DNA from: Mycolicibacterium stellerae
GTDB lineage: Bacteria > Actinomycetota > Actinomycetes > Mycobacteriales > Mycobacteriaceae
Length of the DNA: 64,000 nt
NCBI RefSeq assembly: GCF_003719305.1
Contig: NZ_RARC01000006.1
Coordinates: 1-64,000 of the forward strand
Direction: 5' to 3'
Positions within the stretch are counted from its first letter, which is position 1. Each line of letters starts with the position of its first letter. The notes beneath the pieces are model-generated. The model was given only the letters and a program-made list of their open reading frames with translations, had not been told where the DNA came from and did not search any database. The translations under genes and the position numbers were made by a program. Positions 16,663 to 25,654 of this stretch are shown here, in pieces.

Positions 16663-18414
16663 CTAGGGCTGCGCCGGTTGGATCGGGTTCGGAACGAACG
16701 GCAGGCCCGGGATGGTCGAGTACGGCAGCGTCGGGATCAGCCGCGGCGGCGTCGACGGCGACGACGGTGACTCCGGGGCCGGCGGCGGTGCCTCCGACGA
16801 CGGCGGCGGCGCCTCGCTCGTTGGAGGCGGCGGCGGAGGCGGCTCCTGAGTCTGCGTGACCGTCTCCGGTACCTGCGTGATCGTCTGCGTGACGGGCGGC
16901 TCCTCCTGCTGCGGTGGCGGCGCCTCCGATGCCGGCGGTGGCGGCGCTTCCGACGTCGGCGGCGCAGACGGAGTCGTCGTGCTCACGGTCGTCGACGACG
17001 GCGACGGAGCGCTCTCGTTGCTGCGTAGCACGAACCAAACCGCCAACGCGACGGCCAGTAGTACCAGGACCAGGCCCCCGACCAGCAGACCGAACGGCAT
17101 CGTCCGCTTATCGGTCTCGTAGGGGCCCGTCTCCGGCTCGAACTGCATCTGTGGACGCGGGCCGCCCATCGCGTCGGTGGCGGCGGCGCCGCCGTAGTCG
17201 TAAGGGTCGGTCGGGGCGACGACATCGGGAACGTCGTCGGCCTCAGACCATGCCAACCCCGACGAGCCGCCGGACCCGAGCTCGTCCGCGTGGACTTCGG
17301 GCGCCATCTGGGTGGCCGCCACGGCGGCGGCTGCGGCGGTGGGTGGGGCGACCGCTTCGGCCAAGGCCGTCGCGCCCTCTTCAGCGGTGCCACGGGCGGC
17401 CCGGAGCCCGCCACCGATCGCCGATGTCAGCTCGGGGTGCGCGGTGGTGATGACCGGCACGCCGAAGTGCTCGGACAGCGTCGTCGTGATCAGGGGTACG
17501 CGCGCGCCTCCGCCTACGGATGCGACGGCGGCCAGCCCACGTGCACCGTTGCGATCAAGCGTCTCCTGCAGAGCGCCCGCGAACCCGTTGAGCGGCTCTC
17601 GGATCGCCTCGTCGAGCTCATTGCGGGTCAGCCGGACCTCGCCGCGATGTCCCGGCAGCTCGGCGGCGAGCGACGTGGCAGCAGTGGTGGACAGTCGTTC
17701 CTTGGCCGCTCGGCACTGCGTGCGTAGCCGAGTCAGCGGGCCGATCGCAGACGTTCCCGTCACGTCGACGGACCCGGCGTCGGAGATCCCCGCCAGGACC
17801 TGCGTCAGCAGCGCCTGGTCGATCAGGTCACCAGACAGTTCGCTGTAGCGCATCGTCTGGCCGATCGGTTCGGCGCCGTTGGCGGCGTCGAACAACGTGA
17901 TGCTCGTCCCGCTGCCGCCGAAGTCGCATACGGCGACCATCCCGCTGGTCGGCAGTCCGGGATCGTCGTGCAACGCCGCGACAGCTGCCGTCGCGTCGGA
18001 GATGATCGCCACACCGGCGAACTCCCGCATCTGGGACAGGGCACCGCGCAGCGCTTCCACCGTCGCCGGACGCCAGTGCGCCGGGTACGTCACCACGATG
18101 GGGTCGGTGGTGGCCCGCCCATTGGTCACGTCGTAGAGCATCTCGAGCAGCGCTTCTGCAAGGAGAACCTCACCACGGTGGGTGCTGCCGTCGGAGGCGA
18201 CAATGCCCACCGGATCTCCGACGCGGTCGACGAAACCGGTGATGACCAGCCCGCGCTCTTCGCTGTTCAGCCGCGGATTCTCACCGGGCAACCCGACCTC
18301 GAGTGACCGGTTCGGAAACAGGGTCACCACAGCGGACCGCGTCACCGCCGCCCGATTTACCACTACCGCCGTCAGGTTGGTGGCACCAACCGACAGCCCT
18401 ACCCCATCAGCCAT
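16663..18414 (-). CDS. Hsp70-like ATPase domain, TM, proline-rich tail
   Basis: A 583-residue protein. Residues 1-345 are an actin/Hsp70-type ATPase: phosphate loop D-F-G-G-S-G-T-S at 164-171 and adenosine loop V-G-G-G-A-R-V-P at 300-307. There is no Hsp70 substrate-binding domain. One transmembrane helix (441-463) leads to an extracytoplasmic tail built from repeated S-E-A-P-P-P units and proline runs, ending in hydrophobic residues. It is the counterpart of the proline-rich Rv2264c of M. tuberculosis, by recall. An ATP-driven cytoplasmic module joined to a wall-spanning proline rod suggests a role in envelope assembly, but this is inference. Confidence 0.85.
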   Translation of the reverse strand: MADGVGLSVGATNLTAVVVNRAAVTRSAVVTLFPNRSLEVGLPGENPRLNSEERGLVITGFVDRVGDPVGIVASDGSTHRGEVLLAEALLEMLYDVTNGRATTDPIVVTYPAHWRPATVEALRGALSQMREFAGVAIISDATAAVAALHDDPGLPTSGMVAVCDFGGSGTSITLFDAANGAEPIGQTMRYSELSGDLIDQALLTQVLAGISDAGSVDVTGTSAIGPLTRLRTQCRAAKERLSTTAATSLAAELPGHRGEVRLTRNELDEAIREPLNGFAGALQETLDRNGARGLAAVASVGGGARVPLITTTLSEHFGVPVITTAHPELTSAIGGGLRAARGTAEEGATALAEAVAPPTAAAAAVAATQMAPEVHADELGSGGSSGLAWSEADDVPDVVAPTDPYDYGGAAATDAMGGPRPQMQFEPETGPYETDKRTMPFGLLVGGLVLVLLAVALAVWFVLRSNESAPSPSSTTVSTTTPSAPPTSEAPPPPASEAPPPQQEEPPVTQTITQVPETVTQTQEPPPPPPPTSEAPPPSSEAPPPAPESPSSPSTPPRLIPTLPYSTIPGLPFVPNPIQPAQP

Positions 18415-18472
18415 CTCAATCCAATCTCGCGGCCACCTTATCGTCCATCTCGCATGGAGCGTCAGGCGTTAC

Positions 18473-19546
18473 TCAGCGAATGGTGCCGACCCCGGCAATA
18501 AGGGGTAGATCCAGCGGCGTCACCCAGCCGGGCGACAGGTCATTCACTGCCGGTACCGCGTTGAGTGCACGCATGCCGGTCGCGAGACAACCCGCGGCCG
18601 CAGCATCGCGGCCGGAGCCATCGGTGAACCGAAATGCCGTCTCCTGGAAGATGCTTGGCGTGCCTTCGATGTCGACGCGGTACACGTCGTTCTGGTTGCC
18701 GGTCGGCCAATCGGGGGCCGCATCATCGCCGATGCGGTTGACGTGTTCCAGCTGGATCCGGCTTTCGCCCTGGTAAACGCCGTTGATGGTGAACCGCACC
18801 GCGGCGACGTTGCCGGCCGGGATGACGCCCTTGGCCGACTTGCGTTCGATCGGAGTCACCCACTTGTCGTATGTGGTGGTGATCTCGTCGAGCATGATGC
18901 CCGCGGCGTGCGCGATCATGGGAACCGTTCCGCCCCAGGCGAACACAAGGATGTCGGGGGTTTCCAGCATCGCCTTCTTCTCTGGCGGCCTGCCGATTCC
19001 CATCTCCCGCTCGTAGTCGCCCGTGTAGTTCGTGTAGTCCAGCAACTCCGACGCGCGCACGGTGTGAACCTCCGAACACAGACCCATCAGCGTCATCGGG
19101 AAGAGGTCGTTGGCGAAGCCGGGATCGATGCCGGTGGTGAAGCAGGACGCTTCGCCAAGCTCGCATGCCTCGGTGATGGGTTGAATCCAATTCGGCGGAT
19201 TCAGGTGCATCGTCGGCCACACCCACGGCGTCATCGACGTCGAGCAGACGTCGATACCTGCCCGCAGGAAGCGGGTCATCAGCGCGATGTTGTCGTCGGC
19301 GTGCGCAGCGGTCGGGCCGTAGTGCACAAGTGCATCGGGTTTGAGGTCGATCAGCGCATCGATGTCGTCGGTTGCGGTGAGGCCGAGCGGGGCGGGAAGG
19401 CCACAGATCTCACCGACATCGCGACCGATCTTGTCGGGACTGCTCACTCCGACGCCGACCAGCTCGAACAGGGGGTGCCTGACGACCTCGGCTATCACCA
19501 TCTTGCCGACAAAGCCGGTGCCCCACACCACAATTCGCTTGGTCAT
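18473..19546 (-). CDS. DapB-like NAD(P)-binding dehydrogenase (first copy)
   Basis: A 357-residue protein with an N-terminal Rossmann fold (V-W-G-T-G-F-V-G-K at residues 7-15) of the dihydrodipicolinate-reductase-like family that includes 2,4-diaminopentanoate dehydrogenase. Mycobacteria carry many paralogues, often beside P450s, SDRs and ring-hydroxylating oxygenases. A second, more distant copy lies at 24566-25654. The true lysine enzyme DapB is shorter (about 245 residues), so a catabolic redox role is more likely. The substrate is not readable. Confidence 0.82.
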   Translation of the reverse strand: MTKRIVVWGTGFVGKMVIAEVVRHPLFELVGVGVSSPDKIGRDVGEICGLPAPLGLTATDDIDALIDLKPDALVHYGPTAAHADDNIALMTRFLRAGIDVCSTSMTPWVWPTMHLNPPNWIQPITEACELGEASCFTTGIDPGFANDLFPMTLMGLCSEVHTVRASELLDYTNYTGDYEREMGIGRPPEKKAMLETPDILVFAWGGTVPMIAHAAGIMLDEITTTYDKWVTPIERKSAKGVIPAGNVAAVRFTINGVYQGESRIQLEHVNRIGDDAAPDWPTGNQNDVYRVDIEGTPSIFQETAFRFTDGSGRDAAAAGCLATGMRALNAVPAVNDLSPGWVTPLDLPLIAGVGTIR

Positions 19547-19682
19547 CCGCTACCTCCAGTTGTTCCCGTTTAACGACCCCGCCTTCGGCCTTGGTAGCGC
19601 TCGGGCCGGGATTGCGGACTCATCAATCGCTGACCCTAATGCAGGTGGGAATTTCTGATCCGTGGGTTAGCTTTAACGCACT

Positions 19683-20423
19683 ATGACAAACCTGCAAGGT
19701 CGCCGGGCGCTGGTCACAGGCGCCTCCCGCGGCATCGGCGCCGAAATCGTGCGGCGCCTCGCCGCCGACGGCGCCTCCGTTGCCTTCACATACGGTAGGT
19801 CCGCCGCGGAGGCCGAGAAGTTGGTCGCCGAGGCGACCGCCAACGGCGCAAAGGTCGTGGCGATCCAGGCCGACAGCGCCGACGCCGAACAGGTCGCGAA
19901 GTCGGTCGACGACGCGGTGGCCCAGCTCGGTGGCCTCGACGTTCTTGTCAACAACGCCGGGGTGGCCGTCCTGCGCGACATCGAGTCGTTCAGTCTCGAT
20001 GAGTTCGACCGACAGCTGGCGATCAACGTGCGCGCGGTCTTCGTCGCGATTCAGCGTGCGGTTCCGCATCTGGACAGCGACGGGCGCATCATCAACATCG
20101 GCAGCATCAACGCCGACCGCGTGCCCGGACCCGGGCTGGCCGCGTATGCGATGACGAAGGCCGCGGTCGCGGGCCTGACGCGTGGGTTGGCCCGTGAACT
20201 CGGGCCCCGCGGCATCACGGTCAACAATGTGCAGCCTGGTCCGATCGCGACCGACATGAACCCGGATGAGGGCGAATTCGCCGAGTCTGCAAAGGAACTC
20301 ATGGCGATGGGCCGCTACGGTCACCCCAGCGACGTCGCGGGCGTCGTGGGTTATCTGGCCGGCCGCGACACCGGATACATCACCGGCGCCAACTGGAATG
20401 TGGACGGCGGCTTCACGGTATAG
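19683..20423 (+). CDS. Short-chain dehydrogenase/reductase (FabG-like)
   Basis: A 246-residue classical SDR. The cofactor motif T-G-A-S-R-G-I-G is at residues 13-20, N-N-A-G at about 89-92, and the catalytic Y-A-M-T-K follows a serine-containing N-I-G-S-I-N segment. The sequence resembles 3-oxoacyl-ACP reductases and cyclic-ketone reductases, and closes with the family pattern I-T-G-A-N-W-N-V-D-G-G-F. It is divergent from the DapB-like gene by 136 bases. The specific substrate is unknown. Confidence 0.88.
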   Translation: MTNLQGRRALVTGASRGIGAEIVRRLAADGASVAFTYGRSAAEAEKLVAEATANGAKVVAIQADSADAEQVAKSVDDAVAQLGGLDVLVNNAGVAVLRDIESFSLDEFDRQLAINVRAVFVAIQRAVPHLDSDGRIINIGSINADRVPGPGLAAYAMTKAAVAGLTRGLARELGPRGITVNNVQPGPIATDMNPDEGEFAESAKELMAMGRYGHPSDVAGVVGYLAGRDTGYITGANWNVDGGFTV

Positions 20424-20429
20424 CCGTTG

Positions 20430-20984
20430 TCACCTGCACAGGCGATTGCCTGCCGGTTCGCACACCAGCGGGTAACGCTCTACGGGGATCGGCAGTGGTC
20501 TGGCGAACGCCAGGGTGAACGGCGTCTTGGTCATGCCCGCCGCCGCGCCGCAGACCGCGTTGTGCAGCGACGTGTGGGTGCCGGTCAGCGTCGCGTCGTC
20601 GAACTTGTAGGTGTCGACGGTGGGTGCGGTGCTGCCGTCCGCGCACCGAAACCCTTCGGCCTTGTTCGTCGTGAGGGCCCACTGGCCTTCGGTGAGTCTG
20701 GCGTCGCCGCCCCAGTTCAGGTTGGTCAACTCGAACGTGTACTTGCCCGGGGTCGCGCTGACGACCTTCAGCTTGCAGGCCACCGGCAATTCCAGCGGCT
20801 CGCGAAGGTCACCCACGGTTGGTGTACACAGCGGGTAGATCGTCCACTCCGCAGGAGGCGAACCCTCGGCGTTGAAGGTGTAGATGCCCTCCATCACTTG
20901 ATCCGCCGATGAAGGGCTCGCGGTGCCCAGACCCACGCCCGCCAGCACGACGGCAATGCTCAGTAGACGAGCAGTCGTCCCCAT
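20430..20984 (-). CDS. Secreted protein of unknown function, four cysteines
   Basis: A 184-residue exported protein: signal peptide at about residues 1-27 (cleavage near S-S-A-D), then a mature part with paired cysteines that could form disulphides. The composition (Y-T-F-N-A-E-G, Y-T-F-E-L-T-N-L-N-W-G-G) suggests a small all-beta domain like other mycobacterial secreted proteins of about 150-180 residues. A protein of similar layout lies at 30914-31354. It converges with the SDR gene with 6 bases between stops. No function is assignable. Confidence 0.7.
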   Translation of the reverse strand: MGTTARLLSIAVVLAGVGLGTASPSSADQVMEGIYTFNAEGSPPAEWTIYPLCTPTVGDLREPLELPVACKLKVVSATPGKYTFELTNLNWGGDARLTEGQWALTTNKAEGFRCADGSTAPTVDTYKFDDATLTGTHTSLHNAVCGAAAGMTKTPFTLAFARPLPIPVERYPLVCEPAGNRLCR

Positions 20985-21100
20985 GTCCCCTCCTCAGGCC
21001 ATTGCAAGGAGTATCACAGTGCCGCCGATCGGCATCAAGGATCGGCCACGGTCTGGCGATCACCGAGGCGAAGTGCCTGCATGTCTTCTAGACTCCCGCC

Positions 21101-21802
21101 ATGACCAGGCCGGTGTCGATGTTCGCGCTCTGTGTGGCTGTCGCCTTCGGCGTCATGACGACGGGCTGCACCAGCATGGTGCAGGGCGAAGCCGTCAAGT
21201 CTCGCTCCTCGGTGCCGACGGACGATGTGCCGGCGCTCGAAGAGTCGGCGCTCGACAGCTTGATGCTCAGCAGGAGCGACCTGGAGAAAATCACCGGGGT
21301 CGAGGTGGAGTCGCTCTACTCGGCCGAGGAGATGAACGACAACGCCGACTTGGTTTCCGACCTCGATTGTCTTGGCGCGATCTATCCAGGCGAGGACGCC
21401 GTCTACGACGCCACGGAGTGGACCGCCATTCGTGACGAGTTGCTCATCGAGGCCAGCGGGGACGACGACGGACGCCTCGTCGAGCAGACGCTCGTGCTCT
21501 TCGACAACGCTGATGACGCCGTCGAGTTCTTCGATTCGTCCAAGGAAAAGTGGCGTGAGTGCGCGCAGGTGAAGGACATCGAGGTCGAGGACGGCCCGTG
21601 GGTGCCCGACACGGTCGAAGACGTCAACGAGCGGACAATCTCGCTGAAGGCTGAGGTCAGCGGAACCCTAACCGGGACATGCCAACACGCGATGGGCGTC
21701 GTCTCGAACCTGATCGTCGAGGGTTTCTCCTGCGACGTCGACGATAGCGACGATGCACAGAAGATCACCACGCGGCTTCTCGAGGATGCGGCCGAGCAGT
21801 AG
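21101..21802 (+). CDS. Lipoprotein with PknH-type sensor domain
   Basis: A 233-residue exported lipoprotein. Residues 1-22 are a lipoprotein signal with lipobox T-T-G-C and the acylated cysteine at C23. The mature part matches the extracellular sensor domain fold of the kinase PknH (PknH_C-like), recognisable from L-L-S-R-S-D-L-E-K-I-T-G at the start and W-x-E-C plus C-Q-H-A-M-G-V-V-S-N-x-I-V-E-x-x-x-C near the end. Such stand-alone sensor domains are numerous in mycobacteria; ligands are unknown. A paralogue is at 46456. Bases 21803-21978 downstream hold no gene that I can support. Confidence 0.82.
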   Translation: MTRPVSMFALCVAVAFGVMTTGCTSMVQGEAVKSRSSVPTDDVPALEESALDSLMLSRSDLEKITGVEVESLYSAEEMNDNADLVSDLDCLGAIYPGEDAVYDATEWTAIRDELLIEASGDDDGRLVEQTLVLFDNADDAVEFFDSSKEKWRECAQVKDIEVEDGPWVPDTVEDVNERTISLKAEVSGTLTGTCQHAMGVVSNLIVEGFSCDVDDSDDAQKITTRLLEDAAEQ

Positions 21803-21978
21803 GGCGGCCAACAGACCTGTGCGCGGCGCTGAGCACACTCGCGCTGCTGCCATCCTGTGGCTCAAGCGATTCCGGCACGGCACCGAGTCCGAACTCCGTA
21901 CCCGCCGTGACGACAACCACCAGCGTCCTCACGACGCCGGCGCCATCGACGCTCACGAAGAACTGGTTCGACCTGCTT

Positions 21979-22605
21979 CTAGTTCACCCGATGGTGATCG
22001 ACGTAGGCGGCGATCACATCGGTCAGCGCATGTAGCTCACGGCTGACGTCGACAGGTCCCGGCACCGCCATCTTGGCGACCATCGCCCCCATCAACGTGG
22101 TCCAGATGAGATTGCCGACCGCATCGGCGCGGCCGGGCTCCAGCCCGTCGGCGACATATCGGCCGAGGCGGGTGAGCGTTGAAAACAATTCCAGGAGATG
22201 TTGCTGGTCGACGTCGGCGCGGCCGGAGCGCGTCGCGATCAGAATCTCCAGTGCGGCAATCGATGTCGGGCTCAAGAACGCGTCGGCCACCGCGTTGACC
22301 ACCAGTTCGGCCCTCGCATGCCCGGCCGTCGAGGTCAATTCCGGTTCCATGCCGCGCAGCGTTTCCAGGAGCTGGCCAAATCCTTGGTCCACCACGGCCA
22401 TCAACAAGCCGTCACGGTCGCCGAAGTGGTACTGAATCACTCCCCACGTCACACCTGCCCGCTCCGTGATGTGTTTGGCGCTCGAGGCGTTGAAGCCCTC
22501 TTCGATGACACAGCGCACGGTCTCGTCGATCACCATCGCCCGGGTGCGGTCCGCACGGAGTTGTTTCCCGTTGACGGGTCGACGCGGCGAGATGTTGCTG
22601 GCCAT
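21979..22605 (-). CDS. TetR-family regulator (downstream of a TetR pair)
   Basis: A 208-residue TetR protein with the helix-turn-helix at about residues 40-65 (A-K-H-I-T-E-R-A-G-V-T-W-G-V-I-Q-Y-H-F-G). The ATG at 22605 is selected because the longer frame reads through the upstream TetR gene in the wrong frame. It follows another TetR gene by 20 bases in the same orientation. Together they probably control the divergent P450 region or the flanking oxidoreductases. Confidence 0.88.
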   Translation of the reverse strand: MASNISPRRPVNGKQLRADRTRAMVIDETVRCVIEEGFNASSAKHITERAGVTWGVIQYHFGDRDGLLMAVVDQGFGQLLETLRGMEPELTSTAGHARAELVVNAVADAFLSPTSIAALEILIATRSGRADVDQQHLLELFSTLTRLGRYVADGLEPGRADAVGNLIWTTLMGAMVAKMAVPGPVDVSRELHALTDVIAAYVDHHRVN

Positions 22606-22625
22606 GATTGTGGATTCGATTCTAT

Positions 22626-23177
22626 TCACGTGGCGAATGCCGGAGAGATGAACCGGTCGACCATATTCCGTTCGAGTTCGGCATCGCCGACGGGCCAATA
22701 CACCAGGGCCAGCACGACGCGCAGGATCCACTGTCCGGCCTCGGTGTCGTCGTCGGTCAGCCCATTGAGGTCGGCGGCGAGTCGGGCGACGATCGGTGAT
22801 TCGGTGAGCCACGCGCGCTCCTCCGCGCCACGAATCGCGCTGAACATCGACTGTCTGAGCGGATCTGAGCGGATCTCCCGCAGCGCCACGGTGATCGCGG
22901 CGACGATCCGTTCCGAGCCGGTCAGGCCGTCGACGGCATTTCGCACCTGTCCGGCGATCCGCGCGGCCGATCGCTGGATGACGGCGTCCTGGATCTGACG
23001 TTTGCCGCCTGCACACCGGTAGATCGTCGCGCGTGAGCAATGCACCCGTGACGCCAGCGTGTCGATGTCGAGCGCATCGATCCCGTCGCTCGCGACCAGT
23101 TCGGTCGCAGCGGCGTAGATGCGTTCGGCGGCCGCGCTGCGCCGGTCGCCGCCGACTAGCCAGTCGCTGCGAGACAT
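22626..23177 (-). CDS. TetR-family regulator (upstream of a TetR pair)
   Basis: A 183-residue TetR protein with N-terminal helix-turn-helix L-A-S-R-V-H-C-S-R-A-T-I-Y-R-C-A-G-G-K-R at about residues 41-60. It is the first gene of a two-TetR minus-strand unit and is divergent from the cytochrome P450. The intergenic stretch carries two short perfect palindromes 10 bases apart beginning 12 bases from this start, which fits autoregulation and control of the P450. The effector is unknown. Confidence 0.87.
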   Translation of the reverse strand: MSRSDWLVGGDRRSAAAERIYAAATELVASDGIDALDIDTLASRVHCSRATIYRCAGGKRQIQDAVIQRSAARIAGQVRNAVDGLTGSERIVAAITVALREIRSDPLRQSMFSAIRGAEERAWLTESPIVARLAADLNGLTDDDTEAGQWILRVVLALVYWPVGDAELERNMVDRFISPAFAT

Positions 23178-23188
23178 GGCGCCAAGTA

Positions 23189-23221
23189 TCTCATGATGAG
23201 ACGAATATGACGAGAATTCTC
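23189..23221. promoter_or_regulatory. Two palindromes upstream of the TetR gene
   Basis: TCTCATGATGAGA (23189-23201) is a perfect odd palindrome and GAGAATTCTC (23212-23221) a perfect even one. They share the half-site sequence TCTC/GAGA and are 22 bases apart centre to centre, about two helical turns. This is a typical arrangement for cooperative TetR dimers. The rest of the intergenic region to 23341 shows nothing further that I can support. Confidence 0.55.
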
Positions 23222-23341
23222 ACCATCGCCGCAGGTTGCCGTCGCGGCGTGAGACGACAGGCCTGATGGCGGCGGACCTGCAGTTTTCAACTTCACCTGA
23301 CATCGTTGACGCGGTCCGCCAACCGGGATCAGCCTTGACGG

Positions 23342-24559
23342 ATGCGCGCACACCACGGTCGCCTCGGCCTCGACCTGTTCGAGGATCGATTCGTCCAGGA
23401 CCCCTACCCGTTGTACGAACGCATGCTCGACAGCGGGGCGGTTCACCCTGTCGGCGAGTCCGGGTTCTATGCAGTGTGCGGCTGGGACGCGGTCAACGAC
23501 GTCATCTCCCGACCGGAGGACTTCTCGTCGAATCTCACAGCGACGATGACGTATCAGGGCGGCAGAGTAGGCGCGTTTCCGATGGGCGAACTGGGCGCGG
23601 AGATGCAGGCGCTCGCCACCGCCGACGACCCGGCGCATGCGGTGCACCGAAAATTGTTGGTGCCCCAACTGGCGGCAAAGCGGATCAACGCACTGGAGTC
23701 GTTCGTCGGCGTGACCGAAAACCTCCTGTGGAACGAAGGCGTGCACGACGGGGTCATCGAGTGGATGTCGGCGATGGCCAATCGGCTGCCGATGATGGTG
23801 GTCGGTCGATTGATCGGCGTCCCAGACCAAGACATCGATCAGCTCGGGCAATGGGGCTACGCGGCAACCAAAGTCGTGGAGGGCCTTATCAATCCAGAAG
23901 AGCTCACGGCTGCGGGCCTCGCGGTGATGGAGCTCGCCGGCTACATCATCGATCACTTCCCAAAAGCAGCGGCCGACCCGAAGGACGACCTTTTCAGCGA
24001 AATCGCGTTGGCCTGCGCCGCAGGCGAATTGGCGGATGTGACGGCCCTGAACATGATGGCGACCCTGTTCAGCGCCGGCGGTGAATCGACCGCATCGCTG
24101 ATCGGATCTGCCGCCTATCTCCTTGCAACCCGACCAGACCTTCAGCGGCGGGTACGCGAAAGTCCGAATCTGCTGGCGGTATTCCTCGAAGAAGTACTGC
24201 GATACGAGCCTCCGTTCCGTGGCCATTATCGGCATGTGCTCAACAACACCTCGCTCGCGGGCGTCGACATCGCTGCGGGGTCACGCCTTCTCCTGTTGTG
24301 GGGTGCGGCTAACCGGGACCCGTCGCATTTCGAGAACGCCAACGACTTTCGGCTTGACCGCGCCAGCGGAAAGGCGCACATATCGTTCGGCAAGGGCGCG
24401 CACTTCTGCGTCGGCGCCGCATTGGCTCGCATGGAGGCCAGAATCGTCATCGGGCGACTACTCGAGCGCACAACGTGGTTCCAAGCTTGGGCGACCGGGC
24501 GGTGGCTTCCTAGCCTGCTCGTGCGTCGACTCGAGCATCTCGAACTCAGCGTCGCTTGA
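23342..24559 (+). CDS. Cytochrome P450
   Basis: A 405-residue P450. The oxygen-activation motif A-G-G-E-S-T is at 245-250, the E-x-x-R pair at E284/R287, and the heme loop F-G-K-G-A-H-F-C-V-G has the ligand at C356. It is a soluble class I bacterial P450 that needs a separate ferredoxin and reductase, neither of which is encoded next to it. Neighbouring DapB-like and Rieske genes on the other strand suggest a catabolic cluster for a hydrophobic ring compound such as a steroid or terpenoid, but the substrate is a guess. The CYP family cannot be named without a search. Confidence 0.92.
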   Translation: MRAHHGRLGLDLFEDRFVQDPYPLYERMLDSGAVHPVGESGFYAVCGWDAVNDVISRPEDFSSNLTATMTYQGGRVGAFPMGELGAEMQALATADDPAHAVHRKLLVPQLAAKRINALESFVGVTENLLWNEGVHDGVIEWMSAMANRLPMMVVGRLIGVPDQDIDQLGQWGYAATKVVEGLINPEELTAAGLAVMELAGYIIDHFPKAAADPKDDLFSEIALACAAGELADVTALNMMATLFSAGGESTASLIGSAAYLLATRPDLQRRVRESPNLLAVFLEEVLRYEPPFRGHYRHVLNNTSLAGVDIAAGSRLLLLWGAANRDPSHFENANDFRLDRASGKAHISFGKGAHFCVGAALARMEARIVIGRLLERTTWFQAWATGRWLPSLLVRRLEHLELSVA

Positions 24560-24565
24560 GCGGCC

Positions 24566-25654
24566 TCACAGCTTGAAACGGCCTGCGAAACCGCGCAGCG
24601 GCAGATCCGCGCTTGTCACGAGTCCCGGCGGGGCGGCGACCACCGATCTGATCGCCGCAAGGGCGGGCATCCCGGTGACCGTCATGCCGATCGAGGCGAA
24701 GTTGTCCGGATTCGACAGATCGACACCTGGTTTAGGGAAGATCATGTGCTTGTTGTACACACATGGGTCACCCTTGATCTGAGTGATGTAGCAGCCCTTG
24801 ATATCCCAGCTCGGATCGGTATGCGGGGTCATCTGCCACTCGAGGTGCGTCTCCACCCTCGGCACGCCGTCGACGATGCCCTGGTAACGGATGTAGTTGC
24901 CGCCAAGCGATCCCTTGGGCAGCGTGTACCAACCAAGGTCGACATCCTTGGTGCACGCACCCAACTCGTAGCTGAACTTGACCTCGTCGAGTTCCAGGTC
25001 GAAGCAGTCGGCCATCATCAGCACGCTGTCGGCGAAAACCTCTGTGTACTTCCTCAGCTTGCCGGGGATACTCGGGTCGTCGACGGGCAGCCCGTAACCG
25101 ACTTCGATCCAGGTGTCCTTGCTGTGGTGACACGACACGTCGACGGACTCGATGGTGGTGACATTCTCGATCTCGGCGACGTCGGCGGAGCACACGACGC
25201 CGAGGATCTGGTTGAGCCCGGGGTTCATGCCGGTGCCGTAGAACGTCGAGCCGCCCCTCGCGCACGCCTCGGCCAGCAGGTCGGTGACCTTCTTGCCGGA
25301 GTGGTGCGGGTGGTTGGTATCGCGGTGGTACCCCGTGATCCAGTCGGCCGTGGTGACGATGTCGATACCCGCCTCGAGCACCTGCACGTAGAGATCCTCA
25401 TCGGGGAAGACGCCGTGAAACGTCAGCACGTCGGGATCGGCCGCGATGATCTCCTCGACGGTGCCGGTGGCCTTCACGCCGTTGGGAGCCACGCCCGCCA
25501 GCTCGCCTGCATCCTTGCCGATCTTCTCCGGTGAGTAGCAGTGCACCCCGATCAGGTCCAGGTCGGGCTGATCGGCGATGCGCTTGATCATCTCGGAACC
25601 GACGTTGCCCGTCGCTACTTGGAACACACGAATCGGCTTGTCGGTGCGGCTCAT
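24566..25654 (-). CDS. DapB-like NAD(P)-binding dehydrogenase (second copy)
   Basis: A 362-residue protein of the same family as the gene at 18473, with the Rossmann loop V-A-T-G-N-V-G-S at residues 13-20. Its ATG at 25654 overlaps the stop of the Rieske gene (ATGA), so the two are translationally coupled and probably work in one pathway. It converges on the P450 with 6 bases between stops. The family oxidises or reduces carbon next to an amine or hydroxyl; the actual substrate is unknown. Confidence 0.82.
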   Translation of the reverse strand: MSRTDKPIRVFQVATGNVGSEMIKRIADQPDLDLIGVHCYSPEKIGKDAGELAGVAPNGVKATGTVEEIIAADPDVLTFHGVFPDEDLYVQVLEAGIDIVTTADWITGYHRDTNHPHHSGKKVTDLLAEACARGGSTFYGTGMNPGLNQILGVVCSADVAEIENVTTIESVDVSCHHSKDTWIEVGYGLPVDDPSIPGKLRKYTEVFADSVLMMADCFDLELDEVKFSYELGACTKDVDLGWYTLPKGSLGGNYIRYQGIVDGVPRVETHLEWQMTPHTDPSWDIKGCYITQIKGDPCVYNKHMIFPKPGVDLSNPDNFASIGMTVTGMPALAAIRSVVAAPPGLVTSADLPLRGFAGRFKL

